From NCBI GenBank assembly GCA_018389105.1, contig JACATO010001085.1:186001-250000 (forward strand): 64,000 nt of DNA. Direction: 5' to 3'. The number at the start of each line of letters is the position of its first letter. The stretch's first letter is position 1. Made by a program: the position numbers and the translations under genes. The DNA comes from Nautilus pompilius. Lineage: Eukaryota; Mollusca; Cephalopoda; Nautilida; Nautilidae. Shown one piece after another: positions 24,896-36,399 of the stretch. A model generated the notes under the pieces. The model did no database searches, had not been told where the DNA came from, and saw nothing but the letters and a program-made list of their open reading frames with translations.

Positions 24896-25499
24896 GTAAA
24901 TTTGTTTATATACTAGTTGCTAAGATATATATAGTCTCAAGATTTACATTTTCTTCTGAAGTCTTCTATAAATTTGCTGGTAATTTATACTTTTGTAGGT
25001 TTTAAAATACATTTCAGAAAAATGACTTTTAGTAGTTTGATTTCTGCCATTAACTTGTGAGAGAGAGAGAGAGTGGAAATAAATCTTATTGGATAACTGA
25101 TTACCTGGAAATCTCATTAATGTGGTATCAATTAATGCAAATTCCTCAATATTACAAAGCAATTTCTGAGCCCTGACAAAAAGTAGGCATGCCAATAATA
25201 ATAAAAAATTTGTTGTATATGAAATACGTGTACCACAATTAAAGTTTCTGTTTTCCCAATGAACAACTTGCATTCTTTTGAGGCCAGTTAATATAAAACA
25301 CACTTGCACACTTGGCAATCTGTCAGTGCGCCTTAGATGGTTGCTAAACATTTGGTCTTGAACCATGATGTCACATCTGGCTAACAGACAGCAGGTTTGC
25401 CATGAAATCAAAAACATGGTGCTAAATATGAAGAGGGGAGAAAGATTATTTGAGTAGTTTGTCTACATGTGCTTTGTAAATTTACTGCTGTCTAGCTTC

Positions 25500-26050
25500 A
25501 TAAAGGAAGGTGGCTGCAGCATTTTCAAGAGAAGCACAAACTTGTCTCCTTACATATTTGCGAGGATGTGGCAAAAGAGTGGTTGGAGTCAGTGCAACCA
25601 ATTCTAGTAGAGTATGAAGCAAAAGACATATTTAACATGGACGAGATTAGCCATGTTTCATTATTTGCTGTCAGGTAGAACTCTATTGTTTTCTGTGAGA
25701 TTTGCCGTGGTGGGAGATGGAATAAGGATCACCTAACAGTACTTTTGTGCTGCAACTTAGATGGCAGTCAACCTTATTAGATGCTATGGCTGTGTGGGAT
25801 AGCACTCTGATCACTATCATTGCCATCTGTTTTGCCAAGACAGGTTTTGATTTTGCTAATGAAGGCCCAGAATAAACTACCAATGACACTGAAAAGTATT
25901 AAAGGCTGGGAAGTAATTTGGACAGGTCTGGACTTCAGTGGCAGTTTTGAAGAGTATGTTCATGTGGACGATAATGTTGCCACTATTGCTGCGCCAAATG
26001 AGGAAGAACTGTTGATGGAAATGGTTCCAACAGATGCCAAAAGTGAGTGA
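25500..26050 (+). pseudogene. Tigger/pogo-type DDE transposase relic
   Basis: Fragments of a JRK/TIGD-like transposase occur in order across frames: EYEAKDIFNMDEIS near 25610-25650 (the first catalytic Asp region), GGRWNKDHLTVLLCCNLDGS near 25705-25765 (the KDR-TVLLCAN-type strand), and a C-terminal KGWEVIW segment followed by SFEEYVHVDDNVAT near 25905-25985. At least two stops or frameshifts separate them, and the central catalytic part appears deleted, so it is a dead copy of a DNA transposon. The open frame at 25820-26050 is only its tail. Confidence 0.75.
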
Positions 26051-26449
26051 TGGAAGCGATGGTACCAGACCAGCCTACAAGTTACCAAGTTGAAAGGATG
26101 CATTTGGTGCACTGAATGTGAGTGAAAACATTATGTGCAATGTTATCAGCTCTGATGTGTTAAACAAGTTCGACCAAATTTGTGGTTTTGTGAAATTTGT
26201 ATATGCAAAGCATGAATTAATCCAAATTTCACACAGAAAAAACTTTTATGTACTGATTGTTTATAAAGCTACTCTTTTTAATTGTTGCATTCAGTATTAA
26301 CATTATTATTATAAACCTTGTTAGTACAACATAACAATTTTTTGGATTTGTTCAGTTTTGTATTGAGGTTGACGATTGAATGTGTTGAGGTGAGCAATTA
26401 CATCCATTAGGAAAGACAATGAACAAAGAAACTTTGGATCTTTCAGATA

Positions 26450-27430
26450 CTCTTAAAATTGGTTGGTGTTGCTTATTTTCTTATCTTTAAGAAATGTGAG
26501 GATCTTCTTTCAAAGGGAAAAGAAATACAAAAAACATTTTCCTTCACTCATTTGTCAGACTTCTGAATGGAGAGTCAAATTTCCATTTCAGCACTCAATT
26601 CTTTGATAAATGTCATATTTTCTGTTTCTGAGTGCTGTTTGCTTCTCAGATGTTGGCCAGTTTGGTAGCACTAGACATCACATCACTCATTTTTACATAT
26701 TTTCAGAGCTTTGTATGTAAATGTAATTCAGGGTAAGATATTTAAAACTCTTTCCTTTGAACAGCCATCGCTTTTGTGCCATCTGTCACTATGCATGAAC
26801 ACTAATGAAATCCACTATATTTACTCAGAAAATGCAAGCACTTTGTGAGTATCCACTCCTCTCGTGCTACTTCTAAGCAGAATTCATCTCTAACAATTCT
26901 TCATGCACTGAGAAATTGTCATCAATGGTTTGAATGAAAATTATCAGTTGGCTGTGCTCTCGTTTAGTGCTATTGAAGTGTAATTGCAGTCTTTAACAGT
27001 TGCCTTTAGTTTATGGAACAGTTTTGTGAGACACGGTCACACGTTAAAAAATGTCTGCCATTTTTTAATCCCTGAACAGACAGGCCATCTTGGCTGCATA
27101 CCTTTTTTACCATTCACCATCCCTGGCTAGTTTGAGGCAGACCTCATAAGGTGCAGTAAGACTAGCAGTTTGTACTGCCTGCTGCAGGTTTTGTAATTTT
27201 GCTTTTTTTTTGCCTCTGAAGTTTGTTTTTCAAGTCATTAACAAGAGCAGTACATGATTCTCCTGTGTACTTGCCATACTTATTTGAAAAATTCCTTTGA
27301 CACTTCCAGTGTTTGAAGAGATTGTGATTGTCTATTCAATTCTGTAAACAAGTAATTATCTTCCCACTTTGGAATGCTCTGTTCTCTGCATCAGCTTTTC
27401 GTTTCTTATTAGGATTCATTGTATTTTGTG
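26450..27430 (-). pseudogene. hAT-family transposase relic (ZBED5/GTF2IRD2-like)
   Basis: On the minus strand, near 26960-26890, the sequence reads IFIQTIDDNFSVHEELLEM, preceded by a short ALNES-like remnant. This corresponds to the DESTD....LLIFIRGVD..F.V.EELL region of hAT transposases domesticated or related to ZBED5 and GTF2IRD2. Higher coordinates give degraded N-terminal pieces (for example KLARDGEW near 27130). Many stops and shifts are present. It is adjacent to the oppositely oriented Tigger relic, so this intron has taken repeated insertions. Confidence 0.6.
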
Positions 27431-29739
27431 TTTAACTTTCATGCTTTAAAACCTACAGTAAAAGTCTGATATGGTGTGTATTCGAAATGAAAACTGCCTG
27501 TGTATATACAGTATCAGGTAAACCCACATGGCAGGAATCAAACTGGAAGTAACACCTTAGTGTTTTTTCTGTTCTGTTTGGCAAGCCACATCTTCAACCA
27601 TGGATTGGTTTCAGGCATATATCAGATCAGTTCAAAACACTGGATTCAAAAGCTTAAATTTAGTGAAAATTGCCATGAATGTAGGCAAGTGGAAAGAAGA
27701 TTTTACAGAAGGAAGTTATGAGATTGATAACAGAGTACACGAAAAGTATCAGTCGGTCAGTCAAATGAAATTTGGATTGGCAACTCAAATGACAAACATA
27801 ACTTAAGATTTTCATGTTGAACTCAAACTTTATTACTTTATTCACTCCAATTTTGTTTAGACCTGGCAGATATATAAGCAATTTGGCTGGAAAAAAAAAA
27901 TAAATTGCACAGGCTAGATATAATCATTTTGTGGGCTGCCTGTTGGACTTGGTCTAAGGTATCAAAAAGTGTACAGGCAAACATGGTGTCTTGTGTCTGG
28001 GTTATGGGGTTACTATAGCAACCATCCTATGATTATGTAAGTGCAGATAAACTTTCAGCTTAACTGGTGGAAATTACAATAAAGTATTGATTACTGTGCC
28101 GGTATTACTTTATTGTATTAGTCTAGTAGTACAAAAAGGCAGAAAAGAGTTGTGGCTTACACAAGGGCTATGGTAAAAAAAAAAATATTTGATGTGTGTT
28201 TTGAAATGGTTGACGCTGTTATGTTACTAACCACTACTGCTGCTAATTTATCTATCCAAATTTCTGTTTACATAATAAGAAATAACTTCTAGCGTCAAGT
28301 ACATATTTCATGATGATGAATGTATGGATTGTAACATATATTTTCACCCAACTACGAAAATGCTTTTCTAGCATTAGAATTGTTAATCAGTAGAATAGAT
28401 TACTGGCAAACATTATTAGTGAGAGCATAAATCAGTTTAAAAACTGTGGTGAAATAAATATTTCTCTTCTCTGGGAATTGTGTGGCTTTCTGCCGCCTCA
28501 TAGCTACTAAACTAGACTAATAGCAGAAATTTTTTAATGTGGAAATCAAACACTGGAATGGTAGGTGGAATTCTGCAATCTCACTAGTGCATACTGGCTT
28601 CAAAGACATGAAAGCTATATGGAAAACTGTGTATTGTACACGGTCCAGACTAGTGCCACAAAGTAATGGCAAAAACAAAATTTGAAAAGTATGAGCAGAT
28701 TGAAGGTAAAAAACAAATGAAAAAAAAAAAAAGACAATGCCAGATCTAATTAACTTTGAGGCTATCAATCTATTAAAATGCACTATCTATTGCTTATTCA
28801 TTTTATCAATGGTTTCATCATCCGTTCTCCCAATTATAGTTGTTCCATTATTTATATATATCACTGAAAACATTTTTGTTCTTTTGTTCTATGCACATGG
28901 CTTGGTTCAGATAATTAGATTATTTATAATAGGTAATCAACATATGCACTGCATATTTAAGATGTAGTTGAATGAAAAGAGTTTCAAACCAACACTTGGA
29001 ATGCTCTACAAAATGTGTTTAAACTGAAATGATGAACCAGTTTAAAATTACTTTGTTGTTATCTCATTTTCTGAATGGCAAAATACAAGCCTCAGATCTA
29101 ATTAACAACTGAAAGGAAAAGGAAATCAGTTGACTGAAAACTATAAGAATGAAAGGAGTTTACTTACACCTGTTGTCATTGTCAGCAGTAATGTGAATTA
29201 TCCAGAACCATCAGTTCAACAAATTCTATAAAAACATTTTTAGCAAAAAACCCCAGCAGCTTGCTTATTTTCCAAGATCTGACAGTGAAGATAAATAATT
29301 TACCTAAACTGATATCTACCAATTTACCTGACTTGATTGATCAGTGACTTATAAATAAATACCTATGCATTTATGTGTATAGTTATTGTTTATTTGAGCT
29401 TTGTTGGTATATATTTCTTTCTAACCCACACCTTCACTGCTTTTGTGAAATGAATAGAAGGCTTACGTTTTCTAATCAGTGCTGTTCTTTAGCGTGCATG
29501 CGCACATTTACAGAGTTCCAAAATTGTTTTAAAATTTGGTAGCCAGCAAAATTTCTAGCTTTTAACTAAAACAGGATCACAGTAGGGGAAGTCTAGTGAA
29601 TTTGTTTGCCTCATAGGCAGCCCAAAAGCTTGGTTAATTAACCAAATATCTGAAAATTTCTTTCTGTTGCTCACTTTTGAGTTTTTGATTGCATATTTTT
29701 TGTGTACATATCTTCAGAAAAGGATTTTGGTTGGATTGG

Positions 29740-29820
29740 ATTTGCTGTCCTCTAAAGTTGTGCGGCTACTCCAAACTGCCGGCTGAGCAGTGGAGACTGG
29801 AAAGTTTGAAAGATGATCAA
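29740..29820 (-). pseudogene. LINE ORF2 3'-end fragment
   Basis: Read on the minus strand, the segment gives LSNFPVSTAQPAVW followed by TTLEDSKSNPTK, aligning with the end of the LINE ORF at 62588 (LSNFLVFTAQRIAW, then KALEGGQPTSPK, stop). The similarity covers about 28 codons and the expected order is kept, so this is an older relative of the same element. I cannot follow it further upstream. Confidence 0.5.
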
Positions 29821-30979
29821 CAACACCTCACAGATCTTAGTCTCTGACTCTTCCAAGTCATGCAGTTTTGCTGCATACACTTTTTTTTAAATTTTTTGCC
29901 CATCACAATAAGAAAAAGACACAGGGGGTTAGCTCTGGGCTCCTGGCAGGCTATTCTGTGGGGCCTTGCCTAGAAATTCAGTGGCCAACATTCAACTGCT
30001 GGGGCTCTCTTTGGCTCCCCCTTAAACAAAACCTCAGTAGACTGGCATAAAATTGTCTTTAAATGACACAAGAATGGAGTTTTTATCCAAATTAGAACAA
30101 AAACTAAAATTTTTTTAGACAAGGCATCACCCTGTATGTATATGTATATGCATGCATTGGCCCACACACACAGTATATAACTATAGAAAGAGTGTGGAAT
30201 AGTTTTAAATAAAGAGCACACAAAATAAAATTGTACAAAATCTGGACCTTGTCTTCCAAAGTCCCCTGATTTGTTCAAGCATCAATCAATTTATATAAAA
30301 AAATGGTTGAGTTAGCTGAAAATTACTTTAGTTAAAGTAAAAATTTAGGCATTTTTAAAAACTTTATTTCTTATACTTTGATGTTATGTTGGTTTATTGA
30401 TTTTTAAGTTTTCTAACAAACTTGAATTTGCATACAAATATATCAAATGGTATATTTAAAGGGATAATAATACTTCAAAAAATAAATGCTAGTAATTTGA
30501 TGCTGTGCCCACATGGTTATGTATGCTTTTATTTTTAGTTAATTTTATATTTTTGTGGTTAGTTAGGGGTTACCACAATATGTGTAGATTTTGCTTTGTT
30601 AATGGTACTGTATGGATTTGTTTACCACCATTTGAAAAAATTTGAAATTGGGAAAGATGCCTTGAAATACCCAAAAACAAAAGCAGCTTTTAGAGTGCAC
30701 AGCTACTGTATATGAGTAAATACGGGGCTCAGCAGAACTATTGCTAGACTGATTAGGCAACTTGACTCTACCATAATGGAGCTGGTGTGGGGAAGCTAAT
30801 TTTTTTGATGTGAGACGTCTATAGGCAAATTGCGAGTTTGACGGTCCCTGATAAATACTACAGAAATAAGATAGTGGCTGGAATTCACTTGTGTTGCGAT
30901 CCACTTGATGCAGCACTTAGATTTAGAACTTTACATATCTTTGAGAAATTTATTTAATCTTCTTTATATCATTTCATAG

Positions 30980-31025
30980 GGAAAAGAAATTCCTGGACCC
31001 AGTTTCCTCACCTTCCATATCAACA
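30980..31025 (+). CDS. BCAR3: NSP-family adaptor, 46-nt micro-exon
   Basis: Located between an acceptor (atttcatag) and a consensus donor (CAACA|gtaagt). Read from the phase-1 exit of the SAM exon, it gives G-KRNSWTQFPHLPYQ and leaves two bases, which combine with the first base of the SH2 exon at 32231 to give Gln. The 46-nt length is just what is needed to convert phase 1 to phase 2, so the SAM exons and the SH2 exon are only in frame if this exon (or an equivalent) is used. It links SAM to SH2 in the linker and has no motif of its own. Confidence 0.7.
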
Positions 31026-32230
31026 GTAAGTGGTATGCTCTTGTTACCTCTCCTTGTTGCTGCATTATTGACTGACTTAGTTGTATTTATTTGGAGAGAA
31101 AGTGAATGGTTGATGATGATAAACATTGAAGTCATTTTACAGACTTAATTCATAACTAATGTAATTTTTTTAATAACCCAGCTATATCATTAATTTCAAA
31201 GTAATCTCATGAAATTTAAACACCACTTTTTGCAGTAGCTTTTCTAAGGAAAACAACCTACAGTGTGATGCTGATGAAGTTATATATTTTCTGACAGAAG
31301 ATTTGATAATGTCAACAAATACACAAAGCAGGATTTGCAAGTTTTTTTTTTTTAATGTTCATTTTTGGTTTTGTCCACCATAAACAGCTAAAAACAGCAA
31401 AAGAATTTTTTTTTTTTTACATGAAAAGTATGAATGATTGTTCTTTTTTGAAGCTCTACCACAGATGACAAAACCGACCAAGCAACTAGAGACTGCAACG
31501 AGCCTGGATGTGCCATAGTGTTATGGAACACCATTATTTAAAACTGTGGACATCAAATGTTGAGCTGTATTGTTGTGGATGTCCATTAACATTTGAATTT
31601 CAGTTCTGCCAGTTTTCATATGAATATTGCTATTGCTTATTAATTATATCATTGGCAACATTTCCACCACCACTACCATGCACAGATGGCATGCACACAC
31701 CAGATTTCTGTTCATCTAGAACATGGACAGCTACATCAGTTTAAATTATTTAGTTTAGGCATTATAAAACAAATTGAAAAAAACTTGGGCGACATATAAC
31801 GGAACCAGAGTCAGGAATGAAATGTAGTCTTCACAAACTTCTGTCTGTCTGTTTTATTGAAAGTCAATGTATCTGTTTGAAAATCTGCACAGCTTCTGCT
31901 CCACAACTCTTACATGCAAATGACAGACTTTTTTTAGAGTACAAAATATGATAACTATCAGCAGCCTTTGTTGTTGGTAAAACTTTCTGCCTGTCTGTAC
32001 AGTACAGTCTATTGGTAGCGGGCTGCATTGTTATCTGAATCCTGATTGTCTGCTAATCACTTAATTTTGTACGGATAGCACATCTTGTTGGATTGTTAAT
32101 TAATTGGTTGTTTTATGTTGGTGATTACACTGATCTTGCATTAAACTGCTTTTTTTCTGATGATAATCTTGCTTATGTTTAATTATTTTTTTTTGGTTTA
32201 TGTTTGTTTGTTTTTTTTTTTTTTTTGTAG
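31026..32230 (+). other. Intron before the SH2 exon
   Basis: Mostly AT-rich. At about 31456, after a T-rich tract ending tttgaag, there is a stretch open in the phase needed to follow the 46-nt exon for 29 codons before a TAA at 31540; it might be an alternative last exon, but the support is weak. The intron ends in a long T-run and ttgtag acceptor. Confidence 0.5.
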
Positions 32231-33790
32231 AATTGTCTCACCTGTTGCTCCTGTTTCTCCTGATATCCAGCCGGTGGATATTTCCTTGGATAAACTGCAG
32301 CAGGATCTTTTTCTGGAGCTCCAAGGAGATCCATCAGAGATGCACAGCAATGCTTGGTACCACGGTGTTATCTCCCGGCAGCGAGCAGAAAAACTGGTTA
32401 CCAACAATGGAGATTTTTTGGTTCGTGACAGCATGTCACACCCAGGTGATTTTGTCCTGACCTGTTGTTGGCATGGGGTACCATTACACTTTCTTCTAAA
32501 TTCTAGAGTCATCCAATGTGGAACCCAGCTACCAAGAGTGATCTATCATTTTGAAGATGATGACTACAGTTCCGTTCAAGATTTGATACATTTTTACATG
32601 AACAATGCCAAACCAATCACCCAGTCTTCTAATGCAGTGTTGAAGAACCCAATTTCCCGATCAATGCCTTTGAGTTTTTATGACACTAAGTATGGGGCTT
32701 TGTCTGTTTTGAATTCCAAGTGTGGAATGGGCTCATACACGCCAAATGTAAGCCCCAAAGCAAGTCCATTTAACACCCCTATTGGGAGCCCATCAGGAAG
32801 TCCAGGAAGCAAACGGCGTATTCCCAAACGTACAGGAAGTCAGCCATTGATTTCATTAGATGATAATGAAAATATTAATCCAAACTTGCTTGGACGCTGT
32901 GACAGCGTACCATCCATTGGTGGAGGAGTTACTCACAATAGCCACCAATCTCAGGAGAGTTCTGATCCTACTACGTACCGCCATCTGCGGTCTGGGAGTG
33001 AGCCTATACTGACACCAATCGCAGAAAACACAAGATTTTCCTACCTGACCCTCCCTAACAGCTGGATGACACCAGCAAGCTCAGAAAGCAGTCTGACTAA
33101 ACCCCCTCCTCCAAAACCAAGTCGAGTGCCCTCTGTGAAGTATAAGCAGAGACCAACTATCAAAATAAGGAACTTTGCGCTCTATGAAGATGATGACAGG
33201 GATTATAGTGAATATGACCAGGTGGTGTCATCACCAAGCTGGCTAAAGAAACAGCCAATGGACAAGCTTTATCCTAACTTTCCAACCAATAAAAACCTTC
33301 CTAACGGAACTGCCAATCAAGGCTTGTACGACAACAGTGCACTCTCAAACTCTGTAGATAAAAAATTAAAGAACAATAATAGGAATAAACCTGCTCAGGT
33401 GTCAGAAATTTCAATAATGGATGCAATTGATTCTCCAAAGGAAAAGGCAGTTGATGAGGAAAGCGTGAATTATATCTACGACAGTAATTATCTAAAAACT
33501 AGAAAAATCAGTGTTCCAAATCTGGACTCTCAGATGAGTTGCAATCTTGAGAGGTTTTACTCAGTTTTGCTCTGTGAAGGAAACAAACCTCTGGATGCTT
33601 CAGTGATTGTGACAGTTCGCAATATTATCTTTGAAAATGATGCCAGGAAGCTGGCACAACATTTAACCAAAGCTGAGGTAGATTTTTTAAAAGTAACAGA
33701 GGAAACAGATTTTGGGGTTGGAGTTCAGTCTGGTCTGGAACTGATCACATTACCTCAAGGAAAACAGTTTAGGCAGCAGATTATTGAAAG
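32231..33790 (+). CDS. BCAR3: NSP-family adaptor (BCAR3/SH2D3-like): SH2 domain, linker and start of CDC25-like domain
   Basis: This is the main exon of the gene: one base, 519 codons, two bases. Upstream residues in the open frame (a Phe-rich stretch before 32231) are intron and not protein. Counting from ATG 11175, the SH2 domain spans about residues 163-260, opening NAWYHGVISRQRAEKL. Its GDFLVRDS strand carries the phosphotyrosine-binding Arg (about residue 188). A low-complexity Ser/Pro linker follows with SGSEPILTP, a Pro-rich KPPPPKPSRVP patch and VNYIYDSNY, each with a counterpart in human BCAR3. The last 60 residues (DARKLAQHLTKAEVDFL, then GVGVQSGLELITLPQGKQFR) begin the CDC25/RasGEF-like domain, which in NSP proteins binds the C-terminal FAT-like domain of p130Cas rather than acting as an ordinary exchange factor. 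The exon ends GAAAG|gtaaga. The NSP-family assignment is very safe; the choice between BCAR3 and its vertebrate paralogues is not meaningful for an invertebrate. Confidence 0.95.
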
Positions 33791-34721
33791 GTAAGAGAAC
33801 CTTTGCAAGGTCTTTGACTCTTAATCTCGAGTTTCTGTCAAAAATGTAAAATTTAATCCTTAAAATTGAGGGAAGAAGAGGAAGAGTTGGGTATTTCTGT
33901 ACCTGGTAGTAAAATATAAATTAGGGTCAGTATATGAGGAAATTTGAATTTAATTGAACTATTTGAAATCACTGTTTTGGTAAGGACAAGTTTTAAATTG
34001 GAAATAAAGAAAGGAAAAAATGTTTTAAAAGTTTGATAGACTAGGGGGAAATAACTGTAACAGGCTGATGAGCTAGTGAATAAAAGATGTTAATACTTGT
34101 TAAAGATTGCCTTTCCTGTTGAAAGCCAATTCTGAGAATTAAACTTGTTCATTTGTTATTTTCAGTTTCTGTTTGTTTTTTTAAAAATTTATGTGAAAAG
34201 AAAAAGTGGTGAGTTTGTGTTTGTGAAGTTATTCACAGCTGGATCTGGCTATTATTATTATTTTTGCTTTATTCGTTTGAATTTAAGAATAAAGAGAACT
34301 TAGATTTTATCAAGAAAGCCTTTTTTAATATATGGATGCAACTTATAATTTGAAGTCGTCATTGATACAATGTTTAATTGCTTTGTGAATGTCAGTTACA
34401 TAGATGTTGGCCAAGAACTAAACAGAAAGTTGACTTCTAATTTTCATTCCTATTGCAAAAATAAAAGAGAGAAAGAGAAAAAGCAGCAAAGACTTCACCA
34501 GTGTTTGTGTCAGGGTCTGTAAGGAAGCTGTTACTTACAGGACAAACAATGATTTTTGCGTTGTTGATGAGTACAGATGCAGATACCAGGTATTAAACTT
34601 TTACTTTTGATGGAATATGCAAATGGTGACTGGGGGAAAGAAATGCATCTATGAAATAAATTCCTTGAAGAAAGTCACAATAAATGGTGGTATTTATTTT
34701 CGCTTCTTTCTTATTCACCAG
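33791..34721 (+). other. Intron
   Basis: Consensus donor gtaaga and acceptor ttcttattcaccag; AT-rich interior with no other feature seen. Confidence 0.85.
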
Positions 34722-34890
34722 GTGCCATTGCATGAAGTTGTTTGTGGCCGTGATGGTTCTCAGCTGTGGTACAGTGACAGAGCGATCTCAAATGTTAAGT
34801 AAATGGATTCAGATAGCTATGGAGCTAAAAGCAACCATGGGAAATCTCTTTAGCTACGTAAATATTTTGGAAGGGATGAATCTCAAGCAG
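34722..34890 (+). CDS. BCAR3: NSP-family adaptor, CDC25-like domain exon
   Basis: One base completes Arg from the preceding exon, then 56 codons end in phase 0 at CTCAAGCAG|gtttgt. The peptide contains LSCGTVTERSQMLSKWIQIA, MELKATMGNLFSYVNIL and EGMNLKQ. It corresponds to the human NSP segment running from the ILGCTGT motif through AVELKDSMGDLYSFSALMKAL. The donor gtttgt is non-optimal but is the only one compatible with the next exon, which begins IKRLKDTW, the expected continuation (human ITRLEKTW). Confidence 0.95.
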
Positions 34891-35895
34891 GTTTGTATTT
34901 CTTGTGAGATCATTTATTGCCCACTTCTGTACTACATGGTTGCTGGAAAGTCTAGATAGAGATGTTTTTAGTTGAACACTTAGCACAGTAATAATGATCT
35001 GATTAGAATGTTTCCATACATCCACATTCAGAGTCTATTGTAAGATAGATGTTAGTAGGTACTGGATTTTAGATTTGTAAAATTTTAATCTGCCTTTAAT
35101 GTGTATAGTTTTCAAAACAATATAGTAATTTTTTGTTTTTCTTTAAATATTTAGCTAGTTAAAGAAGTTACCATCCACCCATTCAAAGTATTTGATAAGT
35201 ATATCTCTCAAACTCATGTTCAACCCTTTCTGGCATCTGATTAAAATTAAAAGGCTACCAGCTTTAATCTTACTGGACAAATGTTCATCTTTAATAACTA
35301 AAGTAAAAAAACCAAAAGATCATCTTTATGTCAGTATTTAAAGATGAATTATCACTGGATTATAATTGTTTATTTCTTACTCAACTCAGCATGCTTGTGA
35401 AGAAAGTTTATATGCAAAATGTAGACATGGCTGCAGTTGGGAGGGGCAGAAAGGAAGTCTCTTTGACTAATAATCCCCAGGGGACTTCCAGTCTGCTGTA
35501 TTAACAACGTGATTACTAAAGATATTTTCTCTAAACTAGTAAAATAAAGCATACCTGGAAACAATGTCTTACATAAACAAAAAATAACAACTGGTGCACA
35601 TTAGAGCTTCAACTACAACCCTGACTTTCCAACTAAAATTGGCAATAACAACAAAAAAATTAGCTTTTTGTGATTAGGACAACGTTCATCATTTAAAATG
35701 AAACCAACAACTTATTTTTATTAGGTAATTCCTGAAAATTAGTATGACTTTTTATCATTTTCAACTTTAGCTGAAATTTTGAAGTTTTTTGTTTTTTTTT
35801 TTAAAAAACTGATACAGTTGAAAATAAATCTACCAATTTTTGTTGAAAATATTTAAAAGTTACTGCTAATGAGATTTAATGTCTTGTTATTTCAG
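34891..35895 (+). other. Intron
   Basis: AT-rich, no feature seen; ends with a weakly pyrimidine-rich acceptor gtcttgttatttcag. Confidence 0.85.
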
Positions 35896-36399
35896 ATTAA
35901 GCGACTGAAAGATACTTGGCTCATTCTACGACAAAACCATACCAGCAGTGCCATGTTGTATGATACAATACTCCGCCTGGCATACCGGACTCTCAATGAT
36001 GGTACCAAAACTCTTCCATTACAGAACATTAGCATACCCAACATTTCTCCAATAGTCCATGTGCTTGAACGAACTTCTGACTCTTTGGCAGACCTGTTGC
36101 CATGGGAACAAAATAGTGCCGACTCAGGTCTGACCAGTCTCCTCATACACCTGGATACAGCCAGAGTTATTGCATCACAATTTAACCTCTACCAGATTTG
36201 CGGTCAGGCTGTAGTGAACAACATGAAAGTAGACCCAGAGATTAAGGAACTGTTTCAGACAGAGTTTCATCTGAAGCTCTTGTGGGGCTCCAAGGGGGCA
36301 GGAGTGATAAGATCTGATCGATATGGCATATTTGAGCGAATCTTGACTGCCCTATCAAACCAGAAGGAGCCTCCTGGTGACAATGGTACAGCGGTTTGA
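35896..36399 (+). CDS. BCAR3: NSP-family adaptor, terminal coding exon (Cas-binding CDC25-like domain C-terminus)
   Basis: Starts in phase 0 at IKRLKDTWLILRQNH and ends with TGA at 36397-36399 after NGTAV, giving 167 codons. Conserved landmarks are the LPLQNISIPNISPIVHVLER segment, the acidic/Trp loop LPWEQN, LDTARVIASQFNLYQ, and the family's most conserved C-terminal block TEFHLKLLWGSKGAG then RYGIFERILTALSNQKEPP. This block contributes to the surface that holds the Cas FAT-like domain in vertebrate BCAR3 and SH2D3C. The stop lies about 11 residues after the KEPP motif, close to the human C-terminus, so the gene is complete at its 3' end. Confidence 0.97.
   Translation: MKRLKDTWLILRQNHTSSAMLYDTILRLAYRTLNDGTKTLPLQNISIPNISPIVHVLERTSDSLADLLPWEQNSADSGLTSLLIHLDTARVIASQFNLYQICGQAVVNNMKVDPEIKELFQTEFHLKLLWGSKGAGVIRSDRYGIFERILTALSNQKEPPGDNGTAV

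Larger units (their letters stand above)
24896..30979 (+). other. Intron with two transposase relics
   Basis: The intron contains a plus-strand Tigger/pogo relic, a minus-strand hAT relic and a short minus-strand LINE 3' fragment (29740-29820). Between them I see only AT-rich DNA. The 157-codon minus-strand open frame at 24944-25417 has no motif I recognise and is not called. Confidence 0.6.

Noticed and set aside
24944..25417. 157-codon minus-strand open frame
   Set aside because: No known motif, no splice sites supporting it, odd composition, and it lies in an intron just past a real exon on the other strand.
32160..32230. In-frame extension upstream of the SH2 exon, starting at an ATG at 32160 and encoding a hydrophobic Phe-rich peptide
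   Set aside because: It is the poly-T tract of the intron, followed by a ttgtag acceptor at 32230; the upstream SAM and micro-exons join in frame at 32231, so this is not a signal peptide.
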